Position numbers and translations under genes: made by a program. A model generated the notes under the pieces. The model was not told the DNA's origin. It saw only the letters and a list, made by a program, of their open reading frames with translations, and ran no database searches. 64,000 bases of DNA from Aspidiotus rigidus. Lineage: Eukaryota; Arthropoda; Insecta; Hemiptera; Diaspididae. The DNA lies in the NCBI GenBank assembly GCA_035079385.1, contig JAVHKY010000052.1, positions 620,001-684,000 of the forward strand, given 5' to 3'. Positions within the stretch are counted from its first letter, which is position 1; the number at the start of each line of letters is the position of its first letter. Positions 59,508-64,000 of this stretch are shown here, piece after piece.

Positions 59508-61847
59508 TCTAGTTTCTCGGCCGTTGCCGGTATACTAATTTATATAGGCTAACAAAGTAGCAGGTATATAAATAGTGTGTACAATATGAAAATATAGACT
59601 AATCTTATTCTTCCCCAATCACTTTCCGGACTATTCTTGTGGTGTGGAGAATCACTGCTTTCTGCATCGCTCTTATTTCTGGTCTTGCACCTCCAAGTTC
59701 GTGTACGCTCTCGATTGTTTTCTTCGGGATCACACCTGTGGCTGTAACGACTATAGGTAGGATTTTCGTTTTTGTTTTCCACATCCTCTGTATTTCTTCC
59801 ACCAGTTCTTTATATTTATTTATTTTATTCTGCATTGTACTGGTCATATTATTGGTCCCTGGGACAGCTATATCTATGAGGTATGTGATTTTTCTCTTTT
59901 TATCTTTTAGTATTATATCTGGCCGGTTGTGTGCTACTGTTTTATTTGTGTAAACTGTCCTATCCCATAGTACCATGGCGTCTTCGTTTTCTAAGGATTT
60001 TATTGGCTCGTACTCCCAGTATGGCCTTGTTTCGGTCGGTATTCTCCACTTTCTTATAATCGCCATATGTACGACTTTTGCCACGCTGTCGTGCCTTGCC
60101 TTATATTCCTCCATTACCAGGCTTTCACATGCGCTGATAATGTGTTGTATGGTTTCTCCTATTTTGCCACACATTCGGCATCTATCTTCTTGGGCTGAGT
60201 CGTCTTTGATAATGTACTTTATATAGTTCCTTGTCTTGATCACCCCATCCTGCACCGCTACCATGAATCCCTCCGTTTCTGGATACAGATATCCATCTGT
60301 CAGCCACATCACGGAGGCTCTGATGTCAACTTCTTTTTGCTCCAATTCGGCTGGGTATCGTCCGTGTATTATTTTCTTTTTCCATTGCTCAATCAGCTCT
60401 GTATTGCAGTTCTCTTTCTTCAAGTTTTTCTCTGTTTCCTGTTCCCTGAGCCGCACTGTTGTGATCCCCTTATCTGCCTCGACTATTGCATGATGCAGTT
60501 TTGACGTTTCTTTCTTTTTTTTAAAATACATTCGCAAATTTGATATTTGTTTATCATGAAGCCACTTCAGGTTTAGCACTCCTCTTCCTCCGCTACTTCT
60601 TTCTATTATTAATCTTTCAACTGCCGACTTCGGGTGTAGCATTCTGTTCTTCTCCATCAGTACCCTGACTCTTCTCTGTAGATCTTCTATCTCAGTGTTA
60701 TTCCATTTGATGATACCAAACGAGTAGGTTAAAATTGGGATTGCGTATGTATTAATTGCTTTGACTAAGTTCCGACTGTTTAGCCCAGTTCTCATCACTT
60801 GTCTGAGTCGGAGTATAAATTTTTTCTTCAGCTCATCCTTCATGGCCTTGTGATCAGTGCCTTTGTTTTGTTCAGTTCCGAGGTACCTATATAACTCTTG
60901 TGGCTTCATTTCCTCTATATCACTGCTTTCTGGTTCTTTGGTGCTATTAGGGTCCCATATCCTACATTTGTCCAGTCCAAACGACATTTTTATATCGGCA
61001 GAGTACTCGTGTACTATTTTCAGCAATTGGTTCAGTTTTTCTCTTGACGGTGCGTACAGCTTCAGGTCATCAACGTAGAGCAGGTGATTCAGGGTGTATG
61101 CGACTTTTTTATTGTTTCTTATATTGAATCCTATTACTGACTCTCTTAATAACATTGATAGCGGATTGAGAGCTATGCAGAACCATAGTGGGCTGAGCGA
61201 ATCTCCCTGGAATATACCTCTTCTGATGTGAATTGGTTCAGTTTTAATCGCCTCTTCTTGTCCTCTAACTTGAATGATAGTTGACCATTTTTTCATCATT
61301 ACACTTAGGCATCTTATAATTTTTGGTTGTATTTTGTATATTTCCAGGCTCTTCACTAGCCATGTGTGTGGAACAGAGTCGTACGCTTTTTGATAATCTA
61401 TGTATGCCGTGCATAACTTTCTGTTATTTTTCCTGGCTTGTTCCATTATGCACTGATCGATTACCAGTTGTTCCTTACATCCGTATGCTTTATTTCTGCA
61501 GCCATTCTGTTCTTCATAGATAATGTTGTTGGTTGTGCAGTGATCTCTTATTTTTAATGTGATGCACGCTGTAAATATCTTATATGCTGTTGGGAGGCAC
61601 GCTATAGGTCTGTAGTTTGCGGGATTTTTGGTATCGCCTTTCTTCGGTTTCATATAGGTAACCCCTTGCGTGAAGAATTCTGGTACAGTATCGGGCTTGT
61701 CTATATATTTATTTATTTCTGTTAATAGCGCTTGGTGCGCCGCTGTTAACTTCTTGTACCAGTAATTTTGAATCCTGTCCAGTCCCGGGGTTTTCCAATT
61801 TTTCAGTCTTTTGATAACCACCTTTAGTTGTGCCTCGGTCACGGGTA

Positions 61848-61889
<42 letters not shown>

Positions 61890-62339
61890 CATTATTAATT
61901 ATTATTATTATTATTATTATTATATTATTATTATTATTATATTAATCTTATGAGAGGATTTAAAAATTACAGCTTTAGCTTGTGACATACGTAGTTGAAA
62001 AGTCGATTTCTATCGCTCTTGCTCCGGCAGACTTATCCTTAACTTTGTATTGTCGATCCCAATACCTACCGTAACATAATTATTGTTCATTACAGTTCTG
62101 TATGTCCTTTAATTTCGTATTCACAGAGTCATAATATTCCGTTGCGCATCATGTTATTATTCATGACTGAGGTGTTCGATTTGAAAACGCGGAACCAATG
62201 GCTTCGGAAACGAATTATCACGCTAGTACGGCAAATCATGCAGACGATGTTCGGTGATATTGTCAATCGGCGTATATTGGATTACATGGCTGTGATAACG
62301 AGTCCATCTAGGGTTGCCTTATGTTTGTCGGTCATAAGG
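43150..62339 (+). CDS. SNX13: Sorting nexin 13 (PXA-RGS-PX), 3' end outside window
   Basis: SNX13 proteins are membrane-anchored at ER or endosomal contacts and bind phosphoinositides. The ATG at 43150 begins a hydrophobic hairpin (VVWIIVVTVFLVSVFGFSFC, then a second segment). The PXA domain follows at 43557-44558 (RRLTG-like DERLTGSHIIDEEL, IKEVDWIPYLTTQLVDDV, LAREILSEVILFPLLSMISD, PDYINQ). The RGS-like domain lies at 44641-46212 (LDSILKSNVALSYFIDHM, AHLLYEQYLTEK) and an acidic linker at 46282-46616. The PX domain is at 55973-57689 (QENGKTFGVYAIAVTKLF, WHVYRRYSDFYDLHQKLK, FPGKKTFNNMERNVREKRMK), then NPLKVVSNAVKTMPDNFLST at 57768-57946. The Nexin-C start is at 62127-62339 (IPLRIMLLFMTEVFDL, LRKRIITLVRQIMQTMFGDI, VNRRILDY). 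Exons splice in frame. Two introns of about 9.4 and 4.2 kb hold nested genes and retroelements. The remaining Nexin-C exons lie past 62339 and beyond the window. Confidence 0.93.
45092..45472. mobile_element. Long foldback element in an SNX13 intron
   Basis: It begins ACACTACACAACACAAAAAA and ends TTTTCTTGTGTAGTGT. The two arms, each about 150 bp or more, are almost perfect complements (for example GAAATGAACATATATCAAGT on one side and ACTTGATATATGTTCATTTC on the other), around a short centre near 45250-45310. It lies in the intron between 44773 and 45593. Confidence 0.85.
46775..47371 (-). CDS. Gln/Tyr-rich secreted protein, nested in SNX13
   Basis: Exon 1 (47371-47360) encodes only MIFQ. 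Exon 2 (47281-46775) continues TAAILSTLLIGINALNSVQ, giving a good signal peptide cut after about residue 19. The mature protein of about 150 residues is rich in Gln, Tyr, Asn and Pro, with YYPYQNQDYYNYPQGYRYRR, EANSQYQYQGNNQYDEK and YRENNQYQLQGNAQSR. A four-codon first exon inside the signal peptide is common in insect cuticle protein genes. The composition suggests an extracellular structural protein of cuticle, egg shell or silk-like secretion. It has no chitin-binding R&R motif that I can see. A TATA box lies 93 bases upstream. It is antisense to, and inside, an SNX13 intron; its paralogue is at 54816-55583. Confidence 0.82.
47464..47471 (-). promoter_or_regulatory. TATA box of the 46775-47371 gene
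   Basis: TATAAATA on the minus strand lies about 93 bases upstream of the ATG, which leaves room for a transcription start near 47435-47440 and a short leader. Confidence 0.65.
47472..48605. other. SNX13 intron DNA, no gene seen
   Basis: Upstream DNA of the nested secreted-protein gene. It is AT-rich, with no protein family and no element ends that I can define. Confidence 0.45.
48606..48750. mobile_element. 145-bp inverted-repeat MITE
   Basis: The left arm AATTGAGGTTCCGCTCGCAT, continuing to AAACAAAACAAAGATGA, is matched by TCATCTTTGTTTTGTTTACT to GAGCCTCAATT on the right. The arms are about 45 bp with a few mismatches. No duplication is clear. Confidence 0.7.
49440..49808 (+). pseudogene. 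Penelope-like element fragment with GIY-YIG start
   Basis: The plus-strand frame includes QWIRLPYLGRFSLELSRVLR, GFRPAFYSTNTVKSLLVKLK, DPMPMAKRSGVYRVACGDC and VYIGMNSRQLQ. This is the junction between the Penelope RT thumb region and the GIY-YIG endonuclease (GVY...VYIG). It ends before the catalytic Arg/Glu helices, so the copy is truncated. It lies in the sense direction inside an SNX13 intron. Confidence 0.75.
49940..50960 (-). pseudogene. Degenerate Ty1/copia pol fragment
   Basis: Three landmarks appear in order on the minus strand. First is the aspartic protease core LLFDSGAIDHCTNKW (near 50870-50830). Second is a GAG-pre-integrase segment with HEHMGHISHEYLDILKDYSL and GMDEI (about 50540-50420). 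Third is an integrase segment with IKRLRRNSSGEFINQQVIGF (about 50170-50090), which corresponds to the usual KxLRSDNGGE(Y/F). Frames shift and stops interrupt, so it is dead. No LTRs were found. Confidence 0.75.
51100..51420. repeat. Dispersed repeat, second copy
   Basis: ATGACTCATAAAACAGGTTCC followed by GCGTTCCTCGTTCAACTTTG matches 9378-9422. An inverted pair of TATGATAGGAGGGG and CCCCTCTTATCATA lies at about 51166-51222. Confidence 0.45.
51471..51782 (+). CDS. Possible Cys-rich secreted peptide, first exon unknown
   Basis: After an acceptor-like TTTTAG at 51470 the frame reads VGHCLHFILIGLLTIAIFIN, then FITGKVASSYQCGQ. This looks like the hydrophobic core and cleavage region of a signal peptide. 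The next 70 residues contain nine cysteines, including GCCAACRKSC and CWEVCTRGRVRYLC, and end at a stop at 51782. There is no ATG in the frame, so a start exon would have to lie upstream, as in the two neighbouring nested genes. It sits among TE fragments in an SNX13 intron and matches no family I know. It may be a chance ORF. Confidence 0.3.
   Translation, partial: VGHCLHFILIGLLTIAIFINFITGKVASSYQCGQTIHTYNINCVPRHKRTLFETVVKNYYHNIGCCAACRKSCRDFRRANQSLYLSLCWEVCTRGRVRYLCIK
51842..52671. other. SNX13 intron DNA, no gene seen
   Basis: I see no supported gene or element. A minus-strand stretch with a GTAAGT donor near 51950 (reading RLRNHIFPSAKN) is exon-like but isolated. Confidence 0.4.
52672..53280 (-). 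pseudogene. Penelope-like element fragment with GIY-YIG endonuclease
   Basis: The minus-strand frame at 53090-52672 reads RRLTQGQIGRLLSNGKDPLP, CGVYLLRCRDCPGVYVGECG, RSIRTRISDHVGAFENGN, SAFAKHLLKKNHLAGEEV and LENIEMAKHEVHH to a stop. GVY...VYVG, the R in RSIRTRI, H in SDHV and E in ALENIE are the GIY-YIG catalytic pattern, so this domain looks complete. Upstream (53280-53150) is the linker NAVENDIQGDISEMVRKKRI and TVVLPY, separated by a poly-C/G run and frame changes. The element is 5'-truncated, lacking the RT. Confidence 0.8.
53861..54081. mobile_element. Palindromic foldback MITE, family C copy 4
   Basis: The ends are ATAGGGCTTTTCCATATCGG and GACATGGAAAAGCCCTATA. The arms are nearly perfect complements. 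The centre carries CAATGAAAATGAGTATGCAC as in the other copies. Confidence 0.78.
54082..54815. other. SNX13 intron DNA downstream of a nested gene
   Basis: I see no gene. Several GTCGTAA/CTGTCGTA-type motifs occur at 54360-54560. It likely includes the 3' UTR of the 54816-55583 gene. Confidence 0.4.
54816..55583 (-). CDS. Gln/Tyr-rich secreted protein, paralogue 2, nested in SNX13
   Basis: Exon 1 (55583-55572) encodes MRSI and is followed by GTAAGT. Exon 2 starts at 55484 after TCGCAG and continues IYILLLISIPCVFGADNAQL, a clear signal peptide. The 87 bases between the exons can be read as coding but are intron. The mature protein of about 205 residues has a Gln/Val/Pro-rich N-terminal half. 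Its C-terminal half is alignable with the 46775-47371 protein: LLKEANAQYQYQINSRYEEK and YRENNQYQELGNGQHR against LVKEANSQYQYQGNNQYDEK and YRENNQYQLQGNAQSR. The function is probably extracellular and structural, like its paralogue. It is antisense to SNX13, with its own TATA box. Confidence 0.82.
   Translation of the reverse strand: MRSIVSRQSLSRCTDQEIFLCLLSQQICLFFSQIYILLLISIPCVFGADNAQLVQTNVNLHNVEQNNLDKSQSDLESSPPSFVAGTVQQEVIAVNQQDVPVSQIKSDVTPLPPQSQPQPSSMVDLNNIQLLKEANAQYQYQINSRYEEKTRPVYTNDVVSAAANSPYQQPNYPYSSDSGLVSGYPFYRENNQYQELGNGQHRTDTTIMLNEGVKTQYENQDQSSYTHQRSQSFSEYGKGEASPDYNTYVYKRTYY
55658..55665 (-). promoter_or_regulatory. TATA box of the 54816-55583 gene
   Basis: ATATAAAG on the minus strand lies 75 bases upstream of the ATG, a normal spacing for a short leader, and is comparable to the TATA box of its paralogue. 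Confidence 0.65.
58185..58447 (-). pseudogene. Jockey-type non-LTR retrotransposon C-terminal fragment
   Basis: The minus strand reads FQNKVLRQITEAPWYIANAH, then LHHDFKAPEIDQTIKIYAKR and a stop at 58185. The motif QNKxLRxIxxAPWYxxNxxxHxD is the C-terminal end of jockey-clade RT proteins. Only the last 85 or so residues are present, so it is a 5'-truncated insertion in an SNX13 intron, antisense to the host. Confidence 0.82.
59178..59405 (+). pseudogene. Non-LTR retrotransposon C-terminal fragment with TTA tail
   Basis: The plus strand reads RGRLLARWKDDLETFLWAKN, then FGRAAMDRDEWNRLQETFAL and a stop. This matches the RGRPxxRWxDDI...AxDRxxWRxLxEAF tail found at the end of many insect non-LTR RT proteins. 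About 40 bases after the stop the sequence passes into a (TTA)n tract, which may be its 3' tail and which became the target of the Dong-like element. Confidence 0.7.
59443..59506. repeat. (TTA)n microsatellite, right of the Dong 3' end
   Basis: About twenty TTA units with one TCA interruption. It borders the 3' end of the Dong-like element. Confidence 0.9.
59507..61848 (-). mobile_element. Dong/R4-clade non-LTR element, 5'-truncated
   Basis: The element lies on the minus strand. It has a short 3' UTR at 59507-59604 and is flanked on both sides by TTA/ATT microsatellite DNA. Dong elements are known to insert into TAA repeats. The coding part runs straight into the microsatellite at its 5' side, so the N-terminal zinc-finger and Myb region is lost. 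It lies inside the last large SNX13 intron visible here. Confidence 0.85.
59605..61842 (-). CDS. Dong/R4-type reverse transcriptase with REL endonuclease
   Basis: An uninterrupted frame of 745 residues. The RT palm motifs are present in order: NYRPIACLPTAYKIFTACIT, AYIDYQKAYDSVPHTWL, RGIFQGDSLSPLWFCIALNP and LLYVDDLKLYA with the catalytic YVDD. After the thumb come a CCHC motif (CRMCGKIGETIQHIISAC) and a restriction-like endonuclease segment (RPDIILKDKKRKITYLIDIA, with the PD...K pattern). That domain order is typical of R2/R4/Dong elements. The first codon of the frame is GTG and the frame continues into microsatellite Asn codons, so no native start remains. The lack of stops suggests a recent insertion. 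Confidence 0.88.
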   Translation of the reverse strand: MTEAQLKVVIKRLKNWKTPGLDRIQNYWYKKLTAAHQALLTEINKYIDKPDTVPEFFTQGVTYMKPKKGDTKNPANYRPIACLPTAYKIFTACITLKIRDHCTTNNIIYEEQNGCRNKAYGCKEQLVIDQCIMEQARKNNRKLCTAYIDYQKAYDSVPHTWLVKSLEIYKIQPKIIRCLSVMMKKWSTIIQVRGQEEAIKTEPIHIRRGIFQGDSLSPLWFCIALNPLSMLLRESVIGFNIRNNKKVAYTLNHLLYVDDLKLYAPSREKLNQLLKIVHEYSADIKMSFGLDKCRIWDPNSTKEPESSDIEEMKPQELYRYLGTEQNKGTDHKAMKDELKKKFILRLRQVMRTGLNSRNLVKAINTYAIPILTYSFGIIKWNNTEIEDLQRRVRVLMEKNRMLHPKSAVERLIIERSSGGRGVLNLKWLHDKQISNLRMYFKKKKETSKLHHAIVEADKGITTVRLREQETEKNLKKENCNTELIEQWKKKIIHGRYPAELEQKEVDIRASVMWLTDGYLYPETEGFMVAVQDGVIKTRNYIKYIIKDDSAQEDRCRMCGKIGETIQHIISACESLVMEEYKARHDSVAKVVHMAIIRKWRIPTETRPYWEYEPIKSLENEDAMVLWDRTVYTNKTVAHNRPDIILKDKKRKITYLIDIAVPGTNNMTSTMQNKINKYKELVEEIQRMWKTKTKILPIVVTATGVIPKKTIESVHELGGARPEIRAMQKAVILHTTRIVRKVIGEE
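61849..61948. repeat. (ATT)n microsatellite, left of the Dong 5' junction
   Basis: Imperfect ATT/TTA repeats in three blocks. Together with 59443-59506 they look like one microsatellite split by the Dong-like insertion. Confidence 0.9.
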
Positions 62340-63762
62340 TAAGAGCTAAAATATTTTGTATTTGTGTCCTTAGATGTAGAGAACATTTTTAAAAAGCTCT
62401 ACTCGACGAATTCCGATTCTTTGCTTCAATCGTAGGAAGGTGTCCATAATTATTTTTTTCGAAATGAATAGCAAAAAAATAGAAGCATTTCAATTTGCCT
62501 ATAAATTCAAATGAATTATATAAAACGGGTTGAAAACAACTTCCAGAAATTTTAGATTTCCTCTCCATCGGTTGATGGGTTTTTATTTGGGGCGCAGTCA
62601 GACAAATCCAACCTTGAGTCGTAATTTTTTTTTTTTTTTTTGGGGGGGGGGGGAGTTATTAGCGGAATTTGTAGCAGAGATCAAATCTATCAACAAAAAA
62701 AATTAAGTCTCTAAGTCACCAATTCACGCTTGTACAACTATGTGAAGATGAATATAATCTTCCTCTACAAAATTTGAATTATAGAGAATAAATTCAACTT
62801 TCGAAAGCCCGTTCAATATAATATAAGGAATGTTTTTAACGGATGAAAGCCAGGAGCGACAGTGTTGTTTTGTTGCGTGCGTTAGTATGAAAGTCCGCAA
62901 TATTACATGTATTTCATGGACAATGGACATATATGTATAAGCGTAGTAGAGAACCTAGATATCGTACTGGCCATTTAACGCGTGTTGAATTTTTGTAATT
63001 GGTCGCTTATCGGAGTTGTTAAAGAGTTGGCAAAAAAGATACTGTGCAACTTTGAACTTGAATAAGTGAATGAAGATTGATTCTTTCAAGCTGAAATTTT
63101 TAGGTAGATTTTTTAGTTACGTTTTTAGTCGAAAACAAAATGTACCTATTTAGAAATTTTGAGAAAGTAAAATATAGCTATCATAAGATGTGTGTTGAAG
63201 GCGGTGTATCCTGTACTGCACCCGCGTTTTTTCACTAAAGCACGAGAACAATGCGAGTGAAGACTTACGCCATTTTTGGACGAGAGAAAATGGCGTGTGT
63301 CTTCACTTGTATCGTTCTAGTACTCTACTTCCACTACTCACTAAGTTTTCGGCGAGTCCGATACCTAAATTCTCTACTATAATATTATTTCACAATCACG
63401 TCACATTCCGAGGGACATTGATTCCAGGGGTGCTGAACGCATTACAAAGCTCTGGAGAGCATGAACTTTGATATATTTGGCTATTAGTTGCTGTGGTCAA
63501 ATGGTGTAAATTGCAATACATGAAGTTGGGACTCAAAAGTGCCAAGTCCGAGTCTCGGAGCTAGAATTTCTTTTTTCACCGTTTCAAACTCTTCTGCTTA
63601 TTACCTTTTACCGACTTTTCTAACTAGAAAAGTGAGGTATTACACCCGTAGCAAGGTCAACAGGGGGAGTGGGCAATGAACTTTCTCGACGTTTTAGGGG
63701 TCCTAGATCACAACTAGCATAAAAAAAAATTTCAGGTTTCCATGTATATATAAGATTTTTTT
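62340..63762. other. SNX13 intron DNA, no gene seen
   Basis: The next SNX13 exon is not found before the window ends. A T17-G12 homopolymer pair lies at about 62624-62652. An inverted pair around GAAGACTTACGCCATTTTTG and AAAATGGCGTGTGTCTTCAC lies at about 63255-63310. I see no protein family. Confidence 0.45.
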
Positions 63763-64000
63763 GTCCGCGGAACTCCTCCGAAACTACCCGATGGATTTTT
63801 TTGTAACTCAGCCATATTGTAGTAGTATATCTGAAGATGTGCACCTGCAATTTTTTTGAAAATCGGATGAGTAGTTCTCGAGAAATGTTCAATTTGTTGA
63901 GAAATTTTGCAGTATTTCGAGTACCTTTTTGTCCGCGGAACTCCTCCGAAACTACCCGATGGATTTTTTTGTAACTCGGCCATATTGTAGTATTATATTT
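63763..64000. repeat. 168-bp tandem repeat reaching the window edge
   Basis: The block GTCCGCGGAACTCCTCCGAA with ACTACCCGATGGATTTTTTT and GTAACTC(A/G)GCCATATTGTAG starts at 63763 and again at 63931, a period of 168 bases. The second unit runs off the end. ORFs across it repeat the peptide NPSGSFGGVPRTK. Confidence 0.85.

Noticed and set aside
59639..61523. Several plus-strand ORFs opposite the Dong-like RT
   Set aside because: They are antisense shadows of the intact 745-codon reverse transcriptase frame.
1..64000. CRISPR arrays, bacterial operons, rRNA or tRNA clusters
   Set aside because: No regularly spaced direct repeats, ribosome binding sites or operon-like gene packing occur. The genes have introns and animal homologues. 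I saw no convincing tRNA cloverleaf, although a covariance search was not possible.

Overview
This window comes from a eukaryote and most likely from an insect. It is AT-rich, its genes are split by many short GT-AG introns, and it is full of DNA transposons, foldback elements and retroelement fragments. It also carries arthropod-type secreted structural genes with a four-codon first exon. A hemipteran is a reasonable guess, but no marker here proves the order.

Six conserved or well-structured genes form the backbone. From left to right they are: TRNT1, the CCA-adding enzyme (minus strand, 1647-3534); ARMH3/C10orf76, an armadillo-like protein (plus, 5792-9817); Acf1/BAZ1A, the large ISWI partner (minus, 11763-21784); an unrecognised coiled-coil protein with an RRM-like C-terminal part (plus, 25686-28845); RpL7A/eL8 (minus, 36984-39185); and SNX13, a PXA-RGS-PX sorting nexin (plus, 43150 to beyond 62339, last exons outside the window). 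The introns of RpL7A hold three box C/D snoRNA candidates. Two of them have guide sequences matching 18S and 28S rRNA sites that SNORD36-type snoRNAs guide in vertebrates, and the third resembles SNORD24. This reproduces the vertebrate RPL7A host-gene arrangement.

SNX13 is stretched by a 9.4-kb intron. On the opposite strand this intron holds two paralogous Gln/Tyr-rich secreted protein genes (46775-47371 and 54816-55583), each with a TATA box and a four-codon first exon. Between them lie Penelope-like and copia fragments and a Cys-rich ORF. A second large SNX13 intron holds jockey-type and other non-LTR fragments, and a long intact ORF of a Dong/R4-clade element sitting inside a TTA/TAA microsatellite.

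The intergenic regions (3.9-5.2, 22-25.3, 30-36 and 39.7-43 kb) are nested transposon islands. Several can be read precisely from target-site duplications. A MULE with a 9-bp duplication sits inside a hAT-like element with an 8-bp duplication. A family with CATTGACTATA ends makes mainly 7-bp duplications and inserts into itself up to three deep. A family with CTTCGACCAT ends occurs as a 334-bp copy and as 30-bp and 20-bp copies that are almost only the two terminal repeats, all with intact 8-bp duplications. These TIR-only micro-elements are the most unusual structure found. No CRISPR array, prokaryotic operon, rRNA gene or convincing tRNA gene was seen.
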